48,518 nucleotides of DNA from Monoglobus sp964617455 (GTDB lineage: Bacteria; Bacillota; Clostridia; Monoglobales; Monoglobaceae): NCBI GenBank assembly GCA_964617455.1, contig CAZTYF010000014.1, positions 1 through 48,518 of the forward strand, given 5' to 3'. The translations under genes and the position numbers were made by a program. The notes under the pieces are model-generated. The model made no database searches. It had not been told where the DNA came from and saw only the letters and a list, made by a program, of their open reading frames with translations. Below, in pieces: positions 31,667 to 40,396 of the stretch (its first letter is position 1; each line of letters opens with the position of its first letter).

Positions 31667-34600
31667 CTATTCTATATCAAGGTCGATAAAAGGCTCGTTT
31701 ACCGCATCCGTCGAGGGGGTGCCGTAGCTTGTGTAAACATCTATGTCGTTATATTGGGGCATTCCCGTTCCCGCAGGGACAAGCTTGCCTATTATAACAT
31801 TCTCCTTGAGGCCCACCAGGGGGTCGGTTTTGCCTTTTATGGCCGCATCGGTGAGAACTCGGGTTGTCTCCTGGAATGATGCCGCCGACAGGAAGGACTC
31901 GGTGGCAAGGGCCGCCTTTGTGATTCCCATAAGCTGAACCGAATACTTGGCCGGGGTTTTGCCTGCCGCGACGGCCTCTTTGTTGGCTGCCTCCAAATCA
32001 TAGAGGTTCACAAGGGAGCCTGTGAGCATACCCGTGTCTCCCGGGTCATCCACTTTCACCTTGCGCATCATCTGGCGGACTATTACTTCGATGTGCTTGT
32101 CGTTGATATCAACACCCTGCAAACGGTATACCCTTTGAACTTCCTGTATGAAGTAGTTCTGCACCGCCGTCTCGCCGTTGATTTCCATGATATCGTGAGG
32201 ATTCAGGGAGCCCTCGGTTATGGGGGTGCCCGCCTCAATCACATCCCCCTGTTTCACTCTGATTCGGGAGCCGAAGGGGATAACATAAACTCGGGTTTCT
32301 CCGTTTTCCCCATCCGTAACGGTGACCTCTCTTTTCTGAGGCGCATCGGATATGTCAACCTCTCCGCTTATCTCGCTGACGATGGCAACGCCCTTTGGCT
32401 TTCTGGCCTCAAACAGCTCCTCAACACGGGGAAGACCTTGGGTGATGTCGTCGCCTTGGGCAACGCCGCCGGCATGGAAGGTTCTCATGGTCAGCTGGGT
32501 GCCCGGCTCGCCGATGGACTGGGCCGCAATTATCCCCACGGCCTCACCTATATCCACCGGTCTGCCCGTGGCCAAATTCATACCGTAGCACTTGGAGCAA
32601 ACTCCCACCTTGCTGCGGCACTTAACCACCGAGCGAATCTTGACTTGCTTGATTCCCGCGTCCACTATTTTCTCGGCTTTGTCCCTGGTAATCATTTCGC
32701 CGTCCCGAGCGATAACCCAACCGTCATCCGTCATCAAATCCCCGATAATCGTCCTGCCCTCAAGTCTGTCAACCAAGGGCTCGATAACTTCGTTTCCGTC
32801 CATTATGTCGGATACATATATACCGTCATCGGTTCCGCAATCATCTTCCCGAACGATAACTTCCTGAGACACATCAACGAGACGTCTTGTCAGATATCCC
32901 GAATCGGCGGTTCTGAGGGCCGTGTCGGTCAAACCTTTTCGGGCGCCGTGGGTCGAGATGAAGTATTCGAGCACGGTAAGTCCTTCTCGGAAGTTGGCGC
33001 GAATGGGAATTTCGATTGTTCGGCCCGATGTATCCGCCATCAATCCTCTCATGGCCGCCAACTGTCTTATCTGGTTTACGCTTCCGCGGGCGCCGGAGTT
33101 GGCCATCATATAGATTGGATTGAGCTGGCTCAGGTTTTCCATCAGGGCGTCGGTAACTCGGTCGGATGTGTCGTTCCATATGCCGATAACCCGATTGTAT
33201 CTCTCTTCGTCGGTCAGGAGGCCTCGTCTGTAGTTTCGGGTAACCCGGTCAATCTCTTCTTCGGCTTCCTCCAAGTACCGCTGCTTCTCCTCCGGGATTT
33301 CCATATCCGAAACACCCACCGTGATGGCGCCGATTGTGGAATATTTGTATCCCATGGCTTTGATATCGTCAAGGAGAGTAGCCGTCTCGGTGATACCGTG
33401 ATTTTTTATGTTGGCATCAATGATTCGTCCCAAGAGGCTTTTGTCAACTCCCGGTTCCACCTTGTCTTTGGCGGATTTTGCCGCATCGGTGGGGCTCAAA
33501 ACATCGTCTCCGATTTCCAAGTTGAGAACCTTTTCCGGGTCGCTTCTGTCAACAAAGCCCAAATCCTGAGGGATTTTTTCGTTGAATATGAGTCTGCCCA
33601 CGGTGGCGTCGATGATTCTCGTCACCTTTTTCCCGGCTATCATTTGGCTCTTCCGAACTTTTATGGGGGCGTGGAGGCCGAGAACCTTGTTCTCATAGGC
33701 AAGTACCGCCTCTTCCGGGCTGCCGTATATGTGATAGCGAAGCTCGCCGTCCACCTCTTTGGGAGAGCCGAGTTCGCTTCTGTTTTTGAGGGTCAGGTAG
33801 TAGGAGCCCAAAACCATATCCTGGGTGGGCACCGTAACGGGTTTGCCGTCCTGGGGCTTTATGAGGTTGTTGGCGGACAGCATGAGATATCGGGCCTCTG
33901 CCTGGGCCTCCGCCGAAAGAGGGAGATGAACGGCCATCTGGTCGCCGTCAAAGTCCGCATTGAAGGCGGTGCAAACCAAGGGGTGGAGCTTGAGGGCTTT
34001 GCCCTCAACCAACACCGGCTCAAAAGCCTCGATTCCCAGCCTATGAAGGGTAGGCGCACGGTTGAGCAAAACGGGGTGTTCGGATATAACATCCTCCAAA
34101 ACATCCCAGACCTCTTCCCGCACCCTTTCAACCATTCTCTTGGCTGATTTTATATTGTGGGCAAGGCCTTTTTCCACCAGTTTTTTCATAACAAAGGGTT
34201 TGAACAGCTCAAGAGCCATCCGCTTGGGCAAACCGCACTGATAAATCTTAAGTTCCGGGCCCACAACGATAACGGAACGGCCCGAATAGTCCACACGTTT
34301 GCCCAACAGGTTCTGACGGAACCGTCCCTGCTTGCCTTTCAGCATATCCGACAGGGATTTGAGGGGTCTGTTGCCGGGTCCGGTCACGGGTCTGCCCCGT
34401 CTGCCGTTGTCTATAAGTGCATCGACTGCCTCCTGGAGCATACGCTTTTCGTTTCTGACTATGATGTCCGGAGCTCCCAAATCAAGCAGTCTCTTTAATC
34501 TGTTGTTTCGGTTTATAACCCGTCTGTATAGGTCATTTAGGTCGCTGGTGGCAAATCTGCCGCCGTCAAGCTGAACCATGGGTCTGATATCGGGAGGTAT

Positions 34601-35308
34601 AACGGGAATAACCGTCAAAATCATCCACTCGGGTTTGTTTCCCGAACGGAGGAATGCTTCAACCACCTCAAGGCGTCTCACGGTTCTGACTTTCTTTTGG
34701 CCTTTGGCCTCCTTCAGTTCATCTTTGAGCTTGTTGTAAAGCTCCTCCAAATCGATTTCTTTGAGCAGTTCCAATATGGATTCCGCTCCCATTCCGGCTC
34801 TGAAGCCGTCTTCTCCGTATTTTTCTCTGTACTCTGTGTATTCCTTTTCGGAGAGAATCTGATTTTTGGAAAGTTCGGCCTTTGCGTCGCCCGGGTCCAT
34901 AACGATATAGGCGGCAAAGTAGAGGACATTTTCCAGGGATTTGGGAGAGATATCCAAAATCAGGCCCATACGGGACGGAATGCCCTTGAAATACCAAATA
35001 TGGGATACGGGCACGGCAAGCTCAATGTGGCCCATACGCTCGCGCCTTACTTTGCTCTTTGTGACCTCGACGCCGCATCTGTCGCACACGACGCCTTTGT
35101 AGCGAACCCGTTTATATTTACCGCAGTGGCACTCCCAATCCTTTTGGGGGCCGAAAATTCTCTCGCAGAACAAGCCGTCTTTCTCGGGCTTTAAGGTTCT
35201 GTAGTTTATGGTCTCGGGTTTTTTGACTTCGCCCCTGGACCATTCTCTTATCTTTTCGGGTGAAGCAAGCCCAATTTGAATAGCTTCAAAATTTTGATAT
35301 TCGCTCAT
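31667..35308 (-). CDS. rpoC: RNA polymerase beta' subunit
   Basis: This is the 1213-aa catalytic subunit of RNA polymerase. The zinc ribbon CHCGKYKRVRYKGVVCDRCG is near residue 60. The active-site Mg motif NADFDGDQMAVH, the bridge-helix region GARKGLTDTALRTADSGYLTRRLVD (in part) and the second cysteine set CRSKVGVCSKC follow in order, with the switch region AVGIIAAQSIGEPGTQLTMRTFH near the C-terminus (in part). Length is normal for Clostridia. It follows rpoB by 40 bases and is co-transcribed with it. The long open frames on the opposite strand are shadows caused by codon bias. Confidence 0.98.
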   Translation of the reverse strand: MSEYQNFEAIQIGLASPEKIREWSRGEVKKPETINYRTLKPEKDGLFCERIFGPQKDWECHCGKYKRVRYKGVVCDRCGVEVTKSKVRRERMGHIELAVPVSHIWYFKGIPSRMGLILDISPKSLENVLYFAAYIVMDPGDAKAELSKNQILSEKEYTEYREKYGEDGFRAGMGAESILELLKEIDLEELYNKLKDELKEAKGQKKVRTVRRLEVVEAFLRSGNKPEWMILTVIPVIPPDIRPMVQLDGGRFATSDLNDLYRRVINRNNRLKRLLDLGAPDIIVRNEKRMLQEAVDALIDNGRRGRPVTGPGNRPLKSLSDMLKGKQGRFRQNLLGKRVDYSGRSVIVVGPELKIYQCGLPKRMALELFKPFVMKKLVEKGLAHNIKSAKRMVERVREEVWDVLEDVISEHPVLLNRAPTLHRLGIEAFEPVLVEGKALKLHPLVCTAFNADFDGDQMAVHLPLSAEAQAEARYLMLSANNLIKPQDGKPVTVPTQDMVLGSYYLTLKNRSELGSPKEVDGELRYHIYGSPEEAVLAYENKVLGLHAPIKVRKSQMIAGKKVTRIIDATVGRLIFNEKIPQDLGFVDRSDPEKVLNLEIGDDVLSPTDAAKSAKDKVEPGVDKSLLGRIIDANIKNHGITETATLLDDIKAMGYKYSTIGAITVGVSDMEIPEEKQRYLEEAEEEIDRVTRNYRRGLLTDEERYNRVIGIWNDTSDRVTDALMENLSQLNPIYMMANSGARGSVNQIRQLAAMRGLMADTSGRTIEIPIRANFREGLTVLEYFISTHGARKGLTDTALRTADSGYLTRRLVDVSQEVIVREDDCGTDDGIYVSDIMDGNEVIEPLVDRLEGRTIIGDLMTDDGWVIARDGEMITRDKAEKIVDAGIKQVKIRSVVKCRSKVGVCSKCYGMNLATGRPVDIGEAVGIIAAQSIGEPGTQLTMRTFHAGGVAQGDDITQGLPRVEELFEARKPKGVAIVSEISGEVDISDAPQKREVTVTDGENGETRVYVIPFGSRIRVKQGDVIEAGTPITEGSLNPHDIMEINGETAVQNYFIQEVQRVYRLQGVDINDKHIEVIVRQMMRKVKVDDPGDTGMLTGSLVNLYDLEAANKEAVAAGKTPAKYSVQLMGITKAALATESFLSAASFQETTRVLTDAAIKGKTDPLVGLKENVIIGKLVPAGTGMPQYNDIDVYTSYGTPSTDAVNEPFIDLDIE

Positions 35309-35348
35309 TAAAGACCACGCCTTTCTTCAAATTTGCCGCAAGCCTGCA

Positions 35349-38300
35349 TTAATAGTCCTCTTCGTCATAGTCGTCTTCGTAATCCTCCTCATCCTGCAAT
35401 GCCTCATAGGATTCAAAATCCTCGTCTTTGGGTTTTTTCTCGGCACTTGCGGGGTCTATGATTTGGAGGATTTCTTCATATTCCTCTTCCTTTTCGCTCC
35501 TGCCTTCTTCGCCTTCCGCTTCGTCGTAATCCTCATCTTCATCTTCGTCAAACTCTTCCTTGTCGGATTCAAAGTCGTCGGTGTATTCGTCCGTTTCCGA
35601 GTCGGGCCCACCCGTGAGAATTTGGGTAACCTCATCTATGAGGTTGTCTTCGGTGTCGCCCTCGTCATCGAAGTCGTCATCTTCGATGATATCCTCCTCG
35701 CTCTCCCGGGAAGAAGGCTCTTCCGCAATAGCTTTCTTTTCGTCTTCCTCGGACTCATAACCCGCAATGTTAACGGGCAGGTCCGCCGGTTCATCGTCAT
35801 CGTCTATATTTTCCCTGAGGATAACTTCGTTTCCGTTTCCGTCCAACACTTTGATGTCCAGAGCCAAACTCTGGAGCTCCTTGATGAGCACCTTGAAGGA
35901 CTCGGGAACTCCCGGCTCAGGCACGTTTTCTCCCTTTACTATGGCTTCATAGGTTTTGACTCTTCCCACCACATCGTCGGATTTCACGGTCAGAATCTCC
36001 TGAAGGGTGTAGGCAGCACCATATGCCTCGAGGGCCCAAACCTCCATTTCGCCGAAACGCTGGCCGCCGAACTGGGCCTTGCCGCCCAAGGGCTGCTGGG
36101 TAACCAAGGAATAGGGGCCGGTGGAGCGGGCGTGTATCTTGTCGTCAACCAAGTGGGCCAATTTGAGCATATGCATATAGCCCACCGTGACCCGATTGTC
36201 AAAGGGCTCTCCGGTTCTGCCGTCATAGAGCACACTCTTTCCGTCGGACTCAAGTCCTGCCTTTGCCAAGGCATCTTCGATGTCCTTTTCGGTGGCTCCG
36301 TCAAACACCGGCGTTGCCACCTTCCAACCCAAGGCCTTTGCCGCGTATCCCAAATGGACCTCAAGAACCTGTCCGATATTCATACGGGAGGGCACGCCCA
36401 GGGGATTGAGCACAATTTGCAGGGGAGTTCCGTCGGGCATAAAGGGCATATCCTCAACGGGCAAAATACGGGACACAACGCCTTTGTTTCCGTGGCGGCC
36501 CGCCATTTTGTCGCCTACCGAAATCTTTCTCTTCTGAGCAATGTAACAGCGCACCACCTGGTTTACTCCCGGGGACAGCTCACTGCCGTCGTTGGCTCTG
36601 GTGAATACCTTCACATCCACTATGATTCCGTATTCTCCGTGGGGCACTCTCAGGGATGTATCCCGCACTTCCCGGGCTTTTTCCCCGAATATGGCTCTCA
36701 AGAGCCGCTCTTCCGCAGTCTGCTCCGACTCGCCTTTGGGGGTCACCTTACCCACCAAAATATCTCCGCTCTCAACTTCCGCGCCGATGCGGATAATGCC
36801 GTCTTCGTCCAAGTTTTTCCGAGCATCCTCGCTGACATTCGGTATATCCCGTGTTATTTCCTCCGGACCCAATTTGGTGTCCCGGGCCTCGATTTCATAT
36901 TCTTCTATGTGAATAGATGTGAAAACATCATCCTTCACCAACTCTTCGCTTATGAGCACGGCGTCTTCGTAGTTATAGCCCTCCCAAGTCATAAAGGCCA
37001 TACGGATATTCCGTCCGAGACCGATTTCTCCGTTTTGGGTCGAGGGGCCGTCGGCTATGATTTGGTCCTTTTTGATTTTTTCGCCTTTTTTCACAATGGG
37101 CTTTTGGTTCACGCACATTCCCTGGTTGGACCTTTTGAACTTGATAAGCTTGTACTCATCCGCCTCTCCCTCATCGGTAACGATGACAATCCTGGAAGAG
37201 GACACATAGGTAACGGTACCTGCCCGTTTGGCCAAAACGCAGACGCCGGAGTCTTTGGCAGCCTTGTATTCCATACCCGTTCCCACAATGGGGGATTCGG
37301 GAACCAAAAGAGGAACCGCCTGGCGCTGCATATTGGAGCCCATCAGGGCTCGGGTGGGGTCGTCGTTTTCAAGGAAAGGTATCATTGCCGTGGCAATGGA
37401 AGTAACCTGCCGGGGAGAAACGTCCATATAGTCAACCCGTTCGGGAGGAATTTCCACAAATTCGTCCTTATAGCGGGTTACTATCTTTTTCCTTTTGAAG
37501 GTTCCGTCCTCATTGAGGGGCTCATTGGCCTGAGCCACATAATAGCCGTCCTCCTCGTCGGCGGTCATATAGAAAACCTCTTTGGTGACAAGTTTATGTT
37601 CTTTGTCAACTTTTCTGTAAGGGGTCTCAATAAATCCGTACTCATTGACTTTGGCAAATCCGCTCAGGGAGTTGATAAGTCCGATGTTCGGACCTTCCGG
37701 GGTCTCTATGGGGCACATTCTTCCGTAGTGGGAGTGATGCACATCCCGGACCTCATAGCCCGCTCTCTCTCTCGACAGACCGCCGGGGCCCAAGGCGGAG
37801 AGTCTTCTCTTGTGAGTCAACTCGCCCAAAGGGTTGATTTGGTCCATAAATTGAGAAAGCTGGGAGGAGCCGAAGAACTCCTTGATGGCGGATGTTACCG
37901 GTCTGATGTTTATGAGGGACTGGGGCGTGAGGGCATCCAAATCGGAAGTGGTCATCCTCTCTCTGACAACCCTTTCCATTCGGGATAAGCCGATTCTGAA
38001 CTGATTTTGAAGGAGTTCACCCACGCGCCTTATACGTCTGTTGCCCAAATGGTCGATATCGTCAACGGAACCGACACCCGCCTCCAAATTGCCCACATAG
38101 GAAATGGATGCCATAATGTCGTCAATCAAAATATGCTTGGGCTGCAGCTCGTCCCGCCTGTCTTTGAGCATTTCTTTGAATTGCTCCGAATTCGGGTCCG
38201 TCACTCCGGTTTCCGAATCCCTGAGGGCCTCGATAATTTCATCGAGGATTTTTTTCCTGACCCGCTCCGTGATTTCGCACTCTCTCGGGCTGTAGTCAAG

Positions 38301-39764
38301 CTCAACGCCCGTTGTGGCAAGAATATAGTCCGGAATGTCGACCATATTGTTCGAAATAACCCGGGTCGTATGTATGTCGAGCAAACTTTCGCTTATACCT
38401 TTATCGATAATGTTTTTTAGGTTATCTATTACTTTGGGAGGTAATTCATGGGAGGTTGTGACATTTTCATCAGCTTTTTCCAACACATCCAGGAAGTTTT
38501 CAAGGGTCTTTATCATTGGTTTTACTTTAACAAAATCATAGATCGAATACTTTTTACTTAGTTCAGGGAAATCTTTTTTCGAGAGATTGTATTTTTTTGT
38601 TAAAGTCCTGAATTTCCTACCATTTTTTTCTTTTTTGAATTTTTCAAAAAGACCGGTATTTTCAATATGGCCCAAAAAAGTTACATTTTCACTATCCCTA
38701 ATTTTCTCTCTGTCATCACCTATATTTTGGCCAACCAAGATGAACAACTGGTTTATGCCGCAGGCTTCCAGCTCCGCCGCTTTTTCTTCGGTGATTGTAT
38801 CTCCCGCCTCGCACAGAATCTCGCCGGTTGCCTCGTTGATAACGTCTTCCGCGGCCACTTGGCCCTCGATTCGGGCGGCTAACCTCAGTTTTTTATTGTA
38901 TTTGTATCTGCCCACCCGGGCCGTGTCATAGCGTTTGGGGTCAAAAAAGGTATTGGTGAGCAATGTGGTTGCGCTCTCTATGGTGGGGGGTTCTCCCGGC
39001 CGCTGCTTTCTGTATATCTCAAGCATACCCTCCTCCGCGTTGGAGGTGGTGTCCTTTTCCATGGTTGCCAAAAGGAGAGGGTTCCTGCCGAATATGCTTA
39101 TTATATCTTCATCGGTTCCGGTCACCTTGCCCTTTTCATAAAGGAGGGCACGGATAAACACCGTCACCGGGATTTTCCGTGTTCGGTCGATTCTCACATA
39201 GAATATGTCGTTGCTGTCCGTTTCGTATTCAAGCCATGCACCCCTGTTGGGGATAATCTGAGACGAAAACAGCCTTTTGCCCAATTTGTCGTAGGTCTGT
39301 GAATAATAGACGCTGGGCGAACGAACGAGCTGGGAAACTATGACGCGCTCCGCACCGTTTATGATAAAGGTGCCAGATGGAGTCATGAGCGGGAAATCAC
39401 CCATGAAAATTTCCTGCTCTTTGAGCTCTCCCGTGTTTGTGTTGTGAAGTCGAACTCTGACCTTGAGAGGTGCCGCATAGGTCGTGTCCCTTTCCTTGCA
39501 TTCCTCAACATCGTACTTGGGGCTTTCAAAGTGATAGGCAGGCTCTTTCTCCGGATCGTTGCCCGGTATGCCCAATTCCAATTCGAGTTTGTTTGAATAG
39601 TCCGTTATTCTGGAAATGTCATGGAAAACTTCCTTCAGCCCTTCGTTCTTAAACCACTCAAAGGAATTGGTTTGAATCTCCAAAAGATTGGGCATTGGAA
39701 TAACCTCTTCGATCTTGCCATAGCTCATGCGTTCATTTTCGCCAAAGTACTCCAAATGTGGCAT
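35349..39764 (-). CDS. rpoB: RNA polymerase beta subunit, enlarged
   Basis: At 1471 aa this RpoB is well above the usual 1180-1250 aa of Clostridia. All conserved blocks are present: RPGEPPT, DDIDHLGNRRIRRVGELLQNQFR, the rifampicin pocket SSQLSQFMDQINPLGELTHKRRLSALGPGG (in part, with the usual Asp, His and Ser), VCPIETPEG-type CPIETPEGPNIGLI, and GDKMAGRHGNKGV. Two additions explain the length: about 160-190 residues inserted before the DDIDHLGNRR block (about 350-540), whose first 110 are Lys-rich and encoded by AT-rich DNA, and an acidic Asp/Glu tail of about 150 residues. AGGGG precedes the ATG. The long leader upstream is structured. Confidence 0.97.
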   Translation of the reverse strand: MPHLEYFGENERMSYGKIEEVIPMPNLLEIQTNSFEWFKNEGLKEVFHDISRITDYSNKLELELGIPGNDPEKEPAYHFESPKYDVEECKERDTTYAAPLKVRVRLHNTNTGELKEQEIFMGDFPLMTPSGTFIINGAERVIVSQLVRSPSVYYSQTYDKLGKRLFSSQIIPNRGAWLEYETDSNDIFYVRIDRTRKIPVTVFIRALLYEKGKVTGTDEDIISIFGRNPLLLATMEKDTTSNAEEGMLEIYRKQRPGEPPTIESATTLLTNTFFDPKRYDTARVGRYKYNKKLRLAARIEGQVAAEDVINEATGEILCEAGDTITEEKAAELEACGINQLFILVGQNIGDDREKIRDSENVTFLGHIENTGLFEKFKKEKNGRKFRTLTKKYNLSKKDFPELSKKYSIYDFVKVKPMIKTLENFLDVLEKADENVTTSHELPPKVIDNLKNIIDKGISESLLDIHTTRVISNNMVDIPDYILATTGVELDYSPRECEITERVRKKILDEIIEALRDSETGVTDPNSEQFKEMLKDRRDELQPKHILIDDIMASISYVGNLEAGVGSVDDIDHLGNRRIRRVGELLQNQFRIGLSRMERVVRERMTTSDLDALTPQSLINIRPVTSAIKEFFGSSQLSQFMDQINPLGELTHKRRLSALGPGGLSRERAGYEVRDVHHSHYGRMCPIETPEGPNIGLINSLSGFAKVNEYGFIETPYRKVDKEHKLVTKEVFYMTADEEDGYYVAQANEPLNEDGTFKRKKIVTRYKDEFVEIPPERVDYMDVSPRQVTSIATAMIPFLENDDPTRALMGSNMQRQAVPLLVPESPIVGTGMEYKAAKDSGVCVLAKRAGTVTYVSSSRIVIVTDEGEADEYKLIKFKRSNQGMCVNQKPIVKKGEKIKKDQIIADGPSTQNGEIGLGRNIRMAFMTWEGYNYEDAVLISEELVKDDVFTSIHIEEYEIEARDTKLGPEEITRDIPNVSEDARKNLDEDGIIRIGAEVESGDILVGKVTPKGESEQTAEERLLRAIFGEKAREVRDTSLRVPHGEYGIIVDVKVFTRANDGSELSPGVNQVVRCYIAQKRKISVGDKMAGRHGNKGVVSRILPVEDMPFMPDGTPLQIVLNPLGVPSRMNIGQVLEVHLGYAAKALGWKVATPVFDGATEKDIEDALAKAGLESDGKSVLYDGRTGEPFDNRVTVGYMHMLKLAHLVDDKIHARSTGPYSLVTQQPLGGKAQFGGQRFGEMEVWALEAYGAAYTLQEILTVKSDDVVGRVKTYEAIVKGENVPEPGVPESFKVLIKELQSLALDIKVLDGNGNEVILRENIDDDDEPADLPVNIAGYESEEDEKKAIAEEPSSRESEEDIIEDDDFDDEGDTEDNLIDEVTQILTGGPDSETDEYTDDFESDKEEFDEDEDEDYDEAEGEEGRSEKEEEYEEILQIIDPASAEKKPKDEDFESYEALQDEEDYEDDYDEEDY

Positions 39765-40033
39765 AAAACAGATCCCCTCTCTAAGAATATATAATATCGC
39801 AAACTTAGCCCGGGTGATTCGCTTTTTCCGAAAAAGCGTACCGGGCAGGGTTGCGATGTTTATTTGTTTCGAAAATTAAGCGTCATTTCACAAAAATCCT
39901 TTGGGTCATTTCCGAAAATCTGCTGTGGTTATACGGATTTTGCAAAGGAGATTCGGGTAGGTTCACCGCCCCGACCCGAGCCCGATAAATCGGCCTTTTT
40001 TGCAAAATATGCACAATAACTCATTATAAACAG
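39765..40033 (-). promoter_or_regulatory. Structured 5' leader of rpoBC
   Basis: The transcript predicted from the promoter at 40040-40068 has a leader of about 270 nt. Near the gene it folds into a long nested hairpin: ATCGCAA (39857-39851) with TTTGCGAT (39803-39796), GCCCGG (39846-39841) with CCGGGC (39813-39808), and CGCTTTTTC with GAAAAAGCG inside. No T-run follows, so it is not a simple terminator. Upstream in the leader is a G-rich segment (about 39960-39990). It could be a regulatory leader or mRNA stabiliser. I do not recognise a known class. Confidence 0.5.
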
Positions 40034-40039
40034 ACTATT

Positions 40040-40068
40040 ATAATAGCACAAAGAACCCCCCCTGTCAA
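40040..40068 (-). promoter_or_regulatory. Promoter of rpoBC
   Basis: Minus strand: TTGACA (40068-40063), a 17-base spacer and TATTAT (40045-40040). rplJL are not directly upstream, so rpoBC has its own promoter here. The remainder of the divergent gap to 40330 is AT-rich with no gene seen. Confidence 0.6.
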
Positions 40069-40331
40069 GGGAAATTTTCAAAAAATTTAAAAAATTTTGC
40101 AGAAGTGTCAATGATGTGTCACACTCCTTCTTTCTCGGAAAATTTGATTACCCGTTGACAAAACCGTGCGTTTTGTGTTATGCCGTACTTGAAGAAAAAC
40201 TCACCTCTTATTATATTGATTTGCGATTTTTTATTATAACACTTTCGAGGTCGTTTTTCTTCTTTTTTTGTAACATATCCGTTGTATCACAACCTATCGA
40301 GTATAAAATTCCGAGAATCGGCCTCTTGGCC

Positions 40332-40360
40332 TTGACTTATTCGGCAAATAATAGTAAAAT
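40332..40360 (+). promoter_or_regulatory. Promoter of gltX
   Basis: TTGACT (40332-40337), a 17-base spacer and TAAAAT (40355-40360), about 35 bases before gltX. A further TTGACA at 40156 lacks a good -10 box. Confidence 0.7.
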
Positions 40361-40396
40361 AAGTTAGATATATAACAATAAGGAGAACCGAAACGG

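Noticed and set aside
32093..34147. 684-codon plus-strand frame opposite rpoC
   Set aside because: Produced by the codon bias of rpoC; the minus-strand gene is beyond doubt.
35463..37988. 841-codon plus-strand frame opposite rpoB
   Set aside because: Shadow of rpoB. The start lies opposite the acidic tail and translates to a phenylalanine-rich run with no known domain.
38150..38715. Intein in rpoB
   Set aside because: The insert lacks the N-terminal Cys/Ser, the C-terminal His-Asn splice residues and any endonuclease motif, and is too short and Lys-rich.
39929..40111. 60-codon frame in the rpoB leader
   Set aside because: Its start lies upstream of the predicted rpoBC promoter and no ribosome binding site is visible; an internal 31-codon version also has none.
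40130..40320. Second promoter or small gene in the rpoB-gltX gap
   Set aside because: TTGACA at 40156 has no acceptable -10 box at the right distance, and no frame there has both a start and a ribosome binding site.
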